Assembly: GCF_963583255.1 (NCBI RefSeq)
Contig: NC_084804.1
Coordinates: 17,302,723 to 17,366,722, forward strand
Length of the DNA: 64,000 nt
Reading direction: 5' to 3'
Source of the DNA: Pyrus communis
Lineage: Eukaryota; Streptophyta; Magnoliopsida; Rosales; Rosaceae
Shown here: piece after piece, positions 47,466 through 58,607 of the stretch
How positions within the stretch are numbered: the first letter of the stretch is position 1
Layout of the letters: each line of letters starts with the position of its first letter
Made by a program: the position numbers and the translations under genes
The notes under the pieces: generated by a model
The model's database searches: none
The model's input: the letters and a program-made list of their open reading frames with translations, nothing else
What the model was told of the DNA's origin: nothing

Positions 47466-47879
47466 CCCGTTGTTATTATTGAATAGCATGCATATCTCAA
47501 ATTTATTTTCTGAAGAAACAAACGATGAACTCCACTGATGAAGAAAATTTGAAAAACAGTATCTTGAATACATTATAAATAATAACGACGATCACATTTC
47601 AACGAAATAATACAGAATATAGCATGAGGATCTATATTTTTGTTTCAAAGAAAAAGAAGAAGGTCTGCAAAACAACGATGAACTCCATTAACAACAAAAT
47701 TCTGGAAACTCAACCTAAAAAAGTTAGGGTTAAAATCGACAAATCATAATTTATTATAGTTGGACCATTTTTAGTTGAACTACTTTAATATGAGCCTTGT
47801 ACTAATCATTAAACAAAACTTATAACATGATTTTTTATTAAAACTAAAACTTTTCAAGCTATTTTCATTAGTTTTTCTT

Positions 47880-48065
47880 TATAATTAAGTAAATAATGGT
47901 GGATTATTATATTGAATGGTAAACTTTAATCTAAAGATTCAAGCATGCTTAAAAAAAGAATACCCAACAATACAAAAAAAGTTGAAGAAATAAAGGACCG
48001 TTCAAGATCAAGTACTTCCCCTCATGCTTTACAAAATGAAATGCAAACTAATCAATCTCAATAGT
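47880..48065. repeat. Second dispersed copy of synaptotagmin-upstream sequence
   Basis: GGTGGATTATT and TAAACTTTAATCTAA, then TTCCCCTCATGCTTTACAAAA, match 6120-6230 just upstream of the synaptotagmin start, with about 65 extra bases in the middle. The match is non-coding. Confidence 0.65.
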
Positions 48066-48305
48066 AGTATGAAAACTCTCTCTTTTTTAAGGGTTTTTTT
48101 TTTTTTCCTTTTTTTTTGTAACTTAAAAGAAGAACTTACGATGAAAATTCTATATTGATTTCAAAATCATATATGCCAAAATTAAGTCTAAGAACAACCG
48201 TGTGTGTGAAAAATTGAAGACAAAATAAAAAAGGTAAATTACACAACTATGGGTCGCATCATATTCTCATACCTTATGTTTTAAATGTTGCAATGTCATA
48301 TCTTA

Positions 48306-48611
48306 TATGACATCCCACATAGATCAATAAAGAGGGGGTGATATGCCTTATATGTATATGCCCACTTCCATATAGCACGAGGCCTTTTGGGAACTCACAG
48401 GCTTCTGGTTTCATCAGAACTTTGAAGAGTTCCCAGAAACAAAACCATGAGGGCGTGGTCGGGGCCCAAAGCAGAGAATATAGTGCTACGGTGGAGTTGC
48501 GCCCGGGCTGGGATGTGACAATTTGGTATCAGAGCCACTTTGTCGTGTGGTGCGAGTGTGCCGATGAGGACGTCGGGCCCCTAAGGGAGTGGATTGTAAC
48601 ATCTCACATTG
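48306..48611 (+). mobile_element. Decayed Cassandra element with the 5S segment deleted
   Basis: A 215-bp first LTR (48306-48520) is followed by the primer-binding site TTTGGTATCAGAGCC, the interior with CGGGCCCCTAAGGGAGTGG, and only the first 17 bases of the second LTR (TGTAACATCTCACATTG). Within the LTR about 70 bases are missing between TTTGAAG and AGTTCCC, which removes most of the 5S promoter region present in the copy at 35.2 kb. Confidence 0.85.
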
Positions 48612-49235
48612 TAAATTAAAAAATTAATTAAATATTAAAAAAATTATCTAAACAAAATTAAAATTAATTAAACACAAAAACTCTCTCCCTCTTTTATCCT
48701 TCATCTTCTCTTCTCATTCTGGTTTCGATTGGGCACCACCTGCAGCCCAAACCTATCTCGTTTTGGTTTTTCATTTTTTTACCTAAATTTTAATTTTTTT
48801 TTTTCCTTGGAAAAAATCAGTTTAGAGGGTTAATTTTTGGTCCCTCAAGGTTGGATTTTTGTTTGATTTTATGTGAGTAAAAGGGGTTTCCTAATTTTTC
48901 TGGGTTGTTCTTAACATAACAACAACTGCTTTTTCTGGGTTCATGTTCATCTTCGATTGGGGAACAACGAAAGTTTTCTCATCGGTGACTTCAAATCCAA
49001 AGACCACGAAGGTTATGTTCATATGGGTCGTAGCAGCAGCAATTGTGGACGACGTCTTGGTAGGGGCTCGCAGGAGAAATTGTGAACAACATCGTGGCTG
49101 CTGATTGTAGGTGCTCGGATGTTAGAAGAAAAACACGGGGCTGCAGCTAAGTCATTGATTCCAAAGCTTCGTGGGGCTTCAGGAGGAGGAAGGGTGTCCG
49201 AGGAGGCGCGAGCAGAGCTATGGTTTTGGTTGTCA
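48612..49235. other. Interior of outer element, no gene recognised
   Basis: AT-rich start followed by a CT-rich and then G-rich part. The arrangement resembles the interior of the 35.8 kb Mutator-like element. No coding region was recognised. Confidence 0.4.
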
Positions 49236-50245
49236 GAGCAGTTCCACCATGGGAAAAGCCCCCCAGGCTATTCACTATTTAATCCACCTAGTGAACAGTA
49301 ACTGCCTTTAATGAACAGTAACTGCCTTTTGCATCTCCACCCGTACACTAAATAGCCCTGGCAATAGGCAATAAAATATTAGTATTTTTTTATTTATAAA
49401 TAATACAAAATAATTTAATTTGTAAATTCGGATAAGAATCGTTCTCGTTGCGCCACGTGTCATTATCCGAAAAGACAATTATTGGTGATGGATTTCGATA
49501 AAATTATTATCCAATGTCGTTGTGCCACGTGTCGTTACCTTTTCAAAATCGTTGAGGATAGATTTCCGATAAGATTTTTAACCAATCATGTCGCGCCACA
49601 TATCACAATTTGTTTACAATCTTCGAGAATAGATTTCGATCAGATTTTTAACGAATGAAGGCATGCCACGTGACATTGTCTACAACCTAATCCTTTCTTA
49701 ATCCTCCATATAATCCACCATCAATCCTCAGAAATCTCACACCAATTTTCTTAAAATCCACTACTACAAAATTGTCTATAACTGGCTGTCCAAAAACTGA
49801 CAAAAAACGTATAGTACTGTCGGATTTTAAGCAAAATCCGATAGAAAATAGTTGCAGTGGCGGATATAATAAGCGACAGAATTGCCAGCATCAGAAAATG
49901 AATTTTCCGATAGAAAATACTCTAAAACTGACAGAAATTGTGTCGGATATAATCAACAGGATATATATTTATAATAAATAAATAAGAGAATTTCTGTCGG
50001 CAAAAACCAACAGAAAACCTAAAACCGCCAGAATTTCTGTCGGATAAAATCGACAAAAATTATATTAATAATAATAAAAAAATATAAATCACTTTCTGCA
50101 TTTTCCATATCTCCTGAACTTTCTGCAATTTTCATATCCCTTGCATTCACCATCTGAAATCTCGCCGGAGCTCGATCTCAAAAACTTCAGGGCCCTTAAA
50201 GTCTTAAGAAGAACATCCACCTGACATTCTTTTTTTTCGTTTCAG

Positions 50246-50516
50246 AGATTGTATGACCAAGGAGGTAGGAACTTTTGGATACATAACACAGGTCCTCTCG
50301 GATGCTTGACGTAGAATGTTGCCAAGTTTGGAAATGATCCCTCGAAGCTCGACGAACAAGGATGGGTCAGCGACCACAACCAAGCTGCTAAACTCTTTAA
50401 CCTACAGCTTCATGCTCTCAACAAAAAGTTGCAAGGGCAGTACTCGAATGCAAGTGTCATATATGTTGATATCTTTTCGATCAAATCTAAGCTTATTTCA
50501 AATTATTCGAAAAATG
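50246..50516 (+). pseudogene. Captured GDSL esterase/lipase exon
   Basis: The frame reads RLYDQGGRNFWIHNTGPLGC, a TAG at 50312-50314, then NVAKFGNDPSKLDEQGWVSD, HNQAAKLFNLQLHALNKKLQ and SNASVIYVDIFSIKSKLISN. FWIHNTGPLGC is the conserved block III region of plant GDSL lipases (GxND/GPxG class), and the rest follows the family in order. A TTTCAG acceptor stands before it and a GTTAGT donor after it, so an exon with its intron edges was captured. The catalytic Ser (GDS) and Asp-His blocks are absent. Confidence 0.88.
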
Positions 50517-51317
50517 GTTAGTACATATAAGTGCCTTGTAATTCTTCATTGTGAATTATATCGTAACCACAGTTCCCCATATGAGAGACACAGAGAGATA
50601 GAGGGGGGGGGAGAGAGAGAGAGCGAGAGTATTACCTCCTTCTTGTCCGACAACGGTAAGAATTGGAGTCATCCTTCGCCATATTCGAGATAGCTAAAGC
50701 TAGGGTTTATGAACTTTGGTTGCAGGTGTTCGAACTTGAAGTATATAAGGAGAGAAGAGGAGGAGAAGGAAATGAGGAGATGAGAAAAAGGGGAAGGGAG
50801 AAGCACTGGCGCAAGGAAGAGATGGAGAAGTTTTATTGTGGAAATTTTCATTACTGTTGGTTAAAATCGACAGAAACAATTTTTTAAAATAAAAACCGAC
50901 AGAAACAATTTTCATTACTGTCAGTTTTAACCGACAGGAACAAAATGGTGGCAAAAATCCTCCCAAAATTCCCTCTAAAAAATTTAAATTTTCCCCCAAA
51001 ATTTTGTTACGATTTAAAAAAAATAAAATAATAATTGTTGGGTTTAATAAATAAATAAATAATATGTATTTAAATAGAATATGTTTTTAAATTTTGAATA
51101 AATAATTGTTTAGTTTAATAGATAATTTTTACACTTTTGGTTTAATAGATAATAATCCATGTAAAATATGCGCTAAAGAAACAAAAAGAGAATTGTACAA
51201 TGAAAATGTCATCACACAAACTAAATATTATCTAAACAATACTTGAAAAACATAAATAAAAATTTAACACAAATTACTTTTCCCACTTCAAAATTTAGGC
51301 AACTTTAACGAAGATAT

Positions 51318-54300
51318 GCATTCTACGAAACTAATTTTCATGATCTAACCGTCAAACTTGTTTGTAGATACTACAAGATCGCATACGTAAAAAATCATAA
51401 AAAATAAGCATTCAGAGATTACGTAATGGAATAAAAGTTTTCGATGGTTATAAACAAAAATTCACAATTTAGCGGTTATTTTAGCATTGATTTTAATGAT
51501 TTTTTACAGCTACACTCCTCGACTCTATAAGAATGTAATGCATAAATTTGATCTGCAATTTAAAATATTTACACTAGTGGATACCACAAAATCTTATTTT
51601 ATACGTGGAAGTATAACATTAACTCTAAGTGTTTGTTTAATCTACTGTTTTGACTCAATATGCATTCTACGAAACTTTTTTCAACGATCTAACCGTTAAA
51701 CTTATTTGTATACACTCTGAGATTGCATATGTAAAATATCGTAAAAAACAAACTTTAAGAGATTACGTAAAGGAACAAAAGTTTTCAACGGTTATAAACG
51801 AAAAATCACAATTTAACGATTATTTTAGCTTTGAATTTGATGATTTTTTGCAGCTACACTCCTCGATCTTATAAGAATGCAATGAATGAATTCGATCTTC
51901 AATTTAAAATATTTACACTAGTTGATAAATCTTATTTTATACTTAATGGAAGTAAAACATTAACTCTAAATGTTTGTTTAATCTACCGTTTTGATGCAAT
52001 ACGCATTCTACGAAGTGTTTTTCAACGATCCAACCGTCAAACTTGTTTGTACACATTCCGAGATCACATGTGTAAAAAATCACAAAAAACAAGCATTAAG
52101 AGATTAGGTAACAAAACAAAAGTTTTCGACGGTTATAAACGAAAAATCACAATTTAACGGTTACTTTAGCTCTGATTTTGATGATTTTTTACAGCTACAG
52201 TCCTTGACCCTATAAGAATGCATTGAACGAATTCAATCTTCAATTTAAAATATTTATACTAGTGGATACCACAAAATCTTATTTTATACTTGATGGGGAA
52301 GTATAACTGTGACAGCCCGTCCCGGATTATTCGTACCGTAGGGGTAAAATCACGGTTTTTCCCCTAGTGTTTTTGTTTCGTTGTGTGGTTGTTTTGGGGT
52401 TTTGGTTGACTACTTTTGGACCACACACACACACCCACACTCATTCTCATCTTCTGCCCTGTCCCGTATCTCTCTCTCCCTTTTCTTCATCACTTATGTA
52501 CGGACAAGACCAAAACACTCGAAAACACTACGAATCAAAGTAGAAAACCATACCTTTTTTTGTGTTTGTGAGGTTCATACAAGTTCAACAATACCCATTT
52601 CAGGTAAGGAAACCTTTGTTTTCACGTCGAACCCGAGATGTTCAATTCAGGGTACTGTTCATGCACACGTAAAATCATGTGTTTTTGGGAATTTCAGGGT
52701 TGTAGGAAGCTTGGTGAGGTCCTTAGGAAGCTCAGGGTGGTTCGTTTGAAGGAAGCTCAGGGTTGTTCGTTTGAAGGTTTTGGACGTCAGGATCGTGAGT
52801 TGCAAGTTTGGCCGGATTTTGTGAAGTTTTTCTGGTGAGATTCCGTTGGTTTTAGTACTTGAAAATGGTAAGGTTTTGTTCCTCTAGTTGTAAGCTTCAT
52901 TGTGGTACCAATTTCATGAAATTTGAGTGAAAAACGAGTGAGAAACGAAGGTTTGAAGTTTTTCCAGTTTTCCGACGACGGCGACGGCGCCAGAGGTTGG
53001 CCGGAGAAGACGATGGAATATTCTGTCAGTTTGGACGGAATATTCCTAACGGCATTAGGTTAACTTTAACAGAATATGTTAGTTTTAACGGAATATTCCT
53101 GACGGCGTTAACTGACGCCATCAGTGTGCCAGGCACATGCCTGCGCGTGGGCGAGACGTGGGGGCGCGTGTGACGTCAGAAAATTATTTTAAAAATATGG
53201 GGATGTTCGTGAGGTTGGGTAGATCACGTTGGTGTATTCATACACCCCATTTGAGCAAGTTATTACCTAGTCTTGGTTATGTGCTTTAAAATTAACGTTT
53301 TTATAGTTGTTTCGCATATAGGTGAGACTTATCCCGAGGACTAGCGCAGTCACTCGAGGTAAGGGGGTTACGACCCTTCTACATACCAGTGAGTGGGCTT
53401 TTGATTTTCCGTATATACCTATATACTTGTGATTTTCCCAGAAAATGAAATGAAATGTTTATATGTTTTAAATGCCATGCATTGCATTTGCCTATTTAAT
53501 TATGCATTAGTAGTTGCATATATGTTTAGTGATGCGGATGTACAGGTAAGTTATGGTTTATGTTTGTGATTAGTAGTGATGTTAGATACGTAGAGAGCTC
53601 ATAACTTGCATACCCGGTGTTAGTGCTCCCGCCCAGAGTAAGGCATAGTCCTTCACGTGATGTTCACCTCCCGCACCACACACTCATCTTGGATCCAAGT
53701 TAGGTGCACAGTCCTGTCGTACAGACTACTATAGGTGGTTCCGACTTGTAGGTGACCCGCGATTATTCGTCCAGTCTTCACGTGATCGTAGCACTTGAGC
53801 ATACCTATTTACACCCGGTCCTATCGTTCAGACCACTTTAGGTGGTTCCAACTCGTGTGCAGGTATAGTTAGTGAGTTGGAGATTTAAGCTCTAAATTTA
53901 GCCGTACAGGTCATGTTAGGTGACTCCGGCTGACAGATTACATTGCATTGATTGATATTACCTGGTTTTCTTACATTTTATGTAGAGGCATTTGACACGG
54001 CATATTTCTGAGCATGTTTTCTATATGTGAATATATTCTATTTTTCCGGGAAACTATATAGGTTTTACGACGAGGGGTTAGAACTTTGTTAATGAAATGA
54101 TTTTGAAAAGATTTGTTTTTGCCCACTCACACTTTCTATTTTGCGCCCCTCAGGTTCTAGTTTAGATTACTCTTTTGGTGGCTCTTAAGGGATTCTCGGC
54201 ATATCTGACAGATTATCACCAATGTTGGACCACCTCTGGATGTGTTTCGTTAGTGTTTGTTCCTTTGGACTGCACTAGGTCTTTTGTGCTCTGAATATTA

Positions 54301-54515
54301 CTTTTCACACTTACGCTTGCACATATATATTATCTACTCAGTGTATAGCTTGGTTTTTATTTATTCGTACTTTTATTATTATTCTTAGCTTCCACACTGT
54401 GCACATGGTTATGTCACTCTCACGTGACGGCCAACATGCTCTGATCTCGATCGGGGTGTGTCAATAACATTAACTCTAAGTGTTTGTTTAATCTACTGTT
54501 TTGACTCAATATTCA
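51318..54515. repeat. Three-unit tandem repeat, about 341-349 bp, interrupted
   Basis: Units start at GCATTCTACGAA near 51318, 51662 and 52003, with a fourth start near 54513 beyond the solo LTR. Each unit contains TTTTTTACAGCTACA-like, TAAAATATTTACACTAG and GTTTGTTTAATCTACYGTTTTGA blocks. The third unit is split by the solo LTR, and joining across it restores a 349-bp period. Confidence 0.88.
52308..54463. mobile_element. Solo LTR, 2156 bp, probably gypsy type
   Basis: It starts TGTGACAGCCCGTCCCGG and ends CGATCGGGGTGTGTCA (TG...CA), with an exact 5-bp duplication ATAAC (52303-52307, 54464-54468). The interior shows no retroviral genes, primer-binding site or polypurine tract, so it fits one long LTR left by recombination. 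Gypsy affiliation is inferred from length and GC-rich blocks only. Confidence 0.85.
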
Positions 54516-55046
54516 TTATGTGTATATAAAACTAATTTACCATTCTTGTCTTAAGCAGCAAAATTCCCATTCCATCAGGTTATCATTCCACTTCTTCATA
54601 TCATCTGCCACAAGAGAAATTATATCAACATAGAAGTGATACTCATCAATTGAAGTCCACATTATAAAAAGCCTTGCCAGAAAAAAAGACAGAAAATTGA
54701 AAACCCAAAACATGAAACAATTCATCAACCAAAGGTACAAAGTGGACTATGTGATTTTATGTGAAAACATCATATATTCACCATTTATTATCAAGCACAA
54801 ATCCAGCAAGAGTTTACTTTGAAGTATACATGTATAAGAATAAAGTTTAGTATATTTATAATATGATCTTGTAGCGACTATCCCAGTCCAAATGTCTGCT
54901 CTTGACTAGATCTGCACATTCAAGCTAGAAGACTTTTGTAATGACTGTTAAGGACGTTTATAGTAGTGTACCCATTTTGGAAAGCTTGTACATAGAAGAA
55001 TTTACCATACATTCCAAAATAAAACCAAAAATCCAAGTTCCCAACC

Positions 55047-55138
55047 CTACTAAATATGAAATGATCGAGGCTTGCATTAGGGACAAACTCATAGATAAGA
55101 AGCCTTTTGTTTCCTTCCAAGCAGAAACCAAGGAGCCT
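55047..55138 (-). pseudogene. Captured cysteine-rich receptor-like kinase segment
   Basis: Read on the minus strand: [20 protein letters not shown], then [11 protein letters not shown]. This is the kinase-domain stretch around the gatekeeper and hinge of DUF26/CRK-type receptor kinases ([26 protein letters not shown]). The match stops where an exon usually ends. The catalytic loop and DFG are absent. It lies near the right end of the CACTA element, opposite in direction to the lipase exon. Confidence 0.82.
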
Positions 55139-55645
55139 AACTATAAAATATGTGTTTATTTATTTATTTTTAATCAATATAACATTTTAAAATAATAAAA
55201 TTTTCATTTCAGTCGGTTATAACCGTCAGAATACTAAAATAATAACCGCCAGAAAGTAAAATAATAAAATAGTCAATTTTTATCGGTTATAACCGCCACC
55301 ATTAACTTAAAAACCACCAGAATCTATAAAAAAATATTTAAAAAAAAAGATTTAAAAATACTATTGGTTATATCCGACATGATTTTTCTAATATCCACCA
55401 CTAAATATCCGCTAGGGATTTATGTCGGATATAACCGACATGATTTTTTCTAATATCTGCCACTAATTAAATGATGTGTCGGATATAATTTATCCGACAG
55501 GATTTTTCTAATATCTGCCACCATCATCCGCCACCTAAAGCTAATATTATAGTAGTGATCTTTATCATTATTCATAGTTTCTGCTTCCTTTTTCACCAAA
55601 ATCAAAATCTGTATCATTGTTCATAGTTTTTGTTTCCTTCTTACA

Positions 55646-57042
55646 ATGTCTTCTTCTTCAAGGATGATGTGGGAAGTTGATCAACAAGAGGAAGAATTGT
55701 TTAACCAATCAGAAGGAATGTTCAATCTCCAGGTGGCCCAAAATGAGAGGGAAGAAGATGAGGAGTGTAGAAGGAGAGATGACGAAGCAAGAATAGGCAG
55801 AGCCCCACATTCCTATGGAGTCATCCAAGCTATGGGTTAGATCTGCAGGCCCAGCCATTCTGGAAACCTTGATAGAAGCAAGCAATGACGAGGTATGGAA
55901 CTCTTGGACGATTATTTTGTCCATACTAGTGCATTCCATGATACGTACTTTAGACGTCGTTTTAGAATGGAATAACATTTGTTCAACAAAATCATGATTG
56001 CTGTTTGCAACCATGATTCTTACTTTGTGCAAAAGAATGATGTTCTTGGTGTTATAGGTCTCCTTCCTGAGCAAAAAAATTACTATTGCCTTGTGGATGC
56101 TTACATATAAAGCATCTACATACCAAGTGGATGAGATAGCGAGGAAGGAGAAATCAACCATTCTTGAGTCCCTGATGAGGTTTTGCGGAGCAATCGAATC
56201 TATCTATATCGTAGAGTACCTCCGAAGACCTACTGACATGGACTTGCAAAGGCTTTTGAAGAAGGGCGAGATGTGAGGTTTTCCTGGGATGATTGGAAGC
56301 ATCAACTATATACGGACTTGGAAAAACTGTTCAAGTGCATGGCAAGGTGCTTATGGGGACATAAAATGAGCAAAAAGTATCATTTTGGAGGCGGTGGCAT
56401 CTTTTGATACATGGATTTGGGCATGCATTTTTTGGGGTTCCGGGAGCTTAAAATAACCTCAATGTCCTTGCCTAATCCACAGTGTTCAACGATGTCCTGC
56501 AAGGAAAGGCACCAAAAGTCACGTATTGGGTCAACGGACATAAGTACGATAAGCCATACTATCAGCAGACGGCATTTACCCAAGGTGGTCATCGTTTGTC
56601 AAAACAGTGCCACGTCCGCGAAGTGCAAAGGTAAAACGCTTTGCAAGCTGTCAAGAGGGGGTGCAGAAAGGATGTGGAGCGTTGTTTTGGTATCATCTAA
56701 GCTCCATGGGCGATTGTCAGGGGTGCTGCCAGAATGTTTGATGTAGAGTCACTTCGATCCATCATGATGACGTGCATCATTCTTCACAACATGATTGTGG
56801 AAGATGAGTACGATTATGATGCCGTTGATGAATATGAGCCAAACACGATAAACAATCCTAGAACACAAATATATTATGCTCATGATGCCACCGAAGAACC
56901 CGTGCAACACGAGCCATTAAAAAGGGATGGACGTTACAATGAAAGACTCATTCAACGATATACTGCATTTCAAAGGCCATATATGCACAATGCCCGACAA
57001 ATTGACTTGATAGAGCACCAGTGGAAATTGAAACAAGCTTAA
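55646..57042 (+). pseudogene. HARBI1-type PIF transposase, inactivated
   Basis: Segments in several frames follow a plant HARBI1/ALP1-like nuclease from end to end: MSSSSRMMWEVDQQEEELFN, then (about 56060-56270) LLPEQK, LWMLTYKASTYQVDEIARKE and LESLMRFCGAIESI, GMIGSINY (56286-56309), NLNVLA (56455-56472), KDVERCFG (56668-56691), and an open 102-codon C-terminus MFDVESLRSIMMTCIILHNM. The usual first catalytic Asp (GSIDY) reads Asn at 56304-56306, the second (NDLNVL) reads Asn at 56455-56457, and the third acidic residue, Glu, remains at 56677-56679. There are several frameshifts and stops. Its partner frame lies 400 bases downstream on the other strand. Confidence 0.88.
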
Positions 57043-57179
57043 GATACTTAAGTTCATTTAGTGTGTTTGTTTTTATTTGGTGTGTTTATTTAATTTTATT
57101 TGGTGTGTTTTTTTCAGTTCATTTAGTGAGTTTTTTTTTTTATTATTTGGTATGTTTATGTAATTTTATTTGGTGTGTT

Positions 57180-57200
57180 TTTTTTTTTTTTTTTTTTTTT
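57180..57200. repeat. T homopolymer and TTTGGTGTGTTT repeats
   Basis: Between the two PIF genes (57055-57260) a TTATTTGGTRTGTTTATGT motif repeats about six times with T runs. It is low complexity and non-coding. Confidence 0.7.
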
Positions 57201-57439
57201 CATTTAGTGAGTTTTTTATTATTTGGTATGTTTATGTAAGTTTATTTGGTGTGTTTATGTCATTGGAATAAAAATTCTCTTAGTATAAATAAATTACCAA
57301 GTTAAATAAATTTACTCTCACTTTAAATAAAGTACTAAATTCAATAAATTTGAAACAATATAAAGTACTCTATTCAATAAATAATAAATTACAACCAAAA
57401 GTGATTGGAAAATTATGGGCTCCGAGTACAAAAAGCACT

Positions 57440-57802
57440 CTATTCATCATCACTTAACCAATTTGTGGTGCTAGGATGATCTTCTCTTGTCATGCTAGGA
57501 CCATCTCCCCTTGCTCTTGCTTCTCTTGCATGTCTCATTCGCACCACGTCCGCTTTCTCTGACTTCCAAAAATATTTACAATTTGGAATCTTCCCTTCTA
57601 AAGGCGTATTCATAATGTCACGATCTCATTGAGCCATTCTTTCTTCTCTAACATGTTCCCTTTCTTGCCTAAGTAGCTCTCTTTCTCTCTCATTAGCTTG
57701 AAATGCTCTGTCAACAGATAATGAGTAGTCATTTTGTACCCAGCTAGTACACAACGCAACATCTTCAATAAGAGTCCAATTCGTACCTGCATCAGTAGTC
57801 AT
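57440..57802 (-). pseudogene. PIF-element MYB/SANT-like second frame, broken
   Basis: The minus frame starts MTTDAGTNWTLIEDVALCTS, typical of the MYB/SANT-like protein that PIF elements encode beside the transposase. After WVQ the middle of the domain is missing. The frame then reads ANEREREL..QEREHVREERMAQ, a TGA, and DRDIMNTPLEGKIPNCKYFW to a stop at 57440-57442. The partner protein normally helps the transposase bind DNA. Here it is deleted and interrupted. Confidence 0.75.
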
Positions 57803-58607
57803 TTTGTTGGAAAAAAAAATTGGATTGAAACTCTGAGAGAAAGATAGGAATGTGGATGAAAGTAGTTGAGAAAATATGAAATTGTGGTGTAAGGTAGAAG
57901 ATAATGAGAAGGTATTTATAGAAACGTAAAATCATTTTTTTTTTCAATTTTTTTTCGGATTTTATTTAATTAAAATTTTTTTTTTCACCTAATTAATCTC
58001 TATCATTGGATTTAAAAAAATTTGAATTCCAACACTCTAGATTGTGCCACGTGGCACAACGGTAAGATTTCCAATTTTTAAATTGTTTTTTTTTAATTTA
58101 TAAAGGAGAATAACGTTGACCGTTGATATCAGATTCAATGGTTGATATTAAATAAGGTTATTTATTTATTTTTTTTACCGTTGGAAATCCAACGGTCCAA
58201 ATTGTAGTCGTTGGAATCCAACGGACATGGGGAAGCCACGTGGCCTCCCCAACGGTAACATTTTCGAGTGCGCCGAGGGACCCAGGCCTGAAATTCTGTT
58301 GGATGATGCACGCCCATGCGCCTGACGTAAAAAATGTTAAAAAACATGGCTAACGTCAGCCCACGTCACATCCCCTTCGCGCGATTGGGCCGCGTAACTC
58401 GTGCCGGACCTTTCCCTTGGGCCTGCTCAGGCTCGCTCACCAGCACACGTTGGGCTTCATCATTCGAGCTCTTTGGCCATGTTCCTACGCCTGTCCCTTG
58501 GGCTGGAGCACACGGTGGAAGTGCTATCAGTAAAGGGAAAGGGGTGGATGGATGGGGAAGAAAGGATGGAAGGTTTGGTTGGGGTGGGCCCCACTCCACC
58601 TTATTTA

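Larger units (their letters stand above)
46374..47812. mobile_element. Mutator-like element carrying a host-gene fragment
   Basis: The left end CTTTAATGGAAAGGGCTTGG is the same terminal sequence as the foldback element at 20072-25658. A weaker right-hand counterpart (CTTGTACTAATCATTAAA) ends near 47812, so that boundary is tentative. Inside lies a lectin receptor-kinase fragment (46496-46900), then A homopolymers (46947-46970, 47022-47044), then degenerate CCAGAAACAGTGACTTAGATT repeats (47100-47465). Capture of coding DNA between TIRs is the Pack-MULE pattern. Confidence 0.6.
49759..55557. mobile_element. Non-autonomous CACTA (En/Spm) element with captured gene pieces
   Basis: The ends are CACTACTACAAAATT and, reversed, CACTACTATAATATT, flanked by exact ATC duplications (49756-49758, 55558-55560). 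Subterminal regions on both sides are rich in GTCGGATWTAA and CCGACAGAAA/CCGCCAGAAT motifs, as expected for CACTA elements. No transposase (TNPA/TNPD-like) frame was recognised. The interior carries a GDSL lipase exon, a receptor-kinase segment, a 0.34 kb tandem repeat and a nested solo LTR. Confidence 0.92.
49236..58526 (+). mobile_element. PIF/Harbinger element, formerly autonomous, split by CACTA
   Basis: The terminal repeats are GAGCAGTTCCACCATGGG and, reversed, TAGCACTTCCACCGTGTG. TCA flanks both sides (49233-49235, 58527-58529). It holds a degenerate HARBI1-type transposase (55646-57042, +) and a second MYB/SANT-like frame in the opposite direction (57440-57802, -), the two-gene plan of PIF elements. 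Three imperfect repeats around GCCACGTGTCRTTAYC lie near the left end (49450-49680). Removing the 5.8 kb CACTA insertion leaves about 3.5 kb. Confidence 0.82.

Noticed and set aside
50316..50693. 125-codon frame in the CACTA element
   Set aside because: It overlaps the GDSL lipase exon in a different frame. The lipase frame is the one with family homology.
51318..52307. CRISPR-like array
   Set aside because: Units are about 345 bases, continuous without spacers, and the DNA is plant nuclear.
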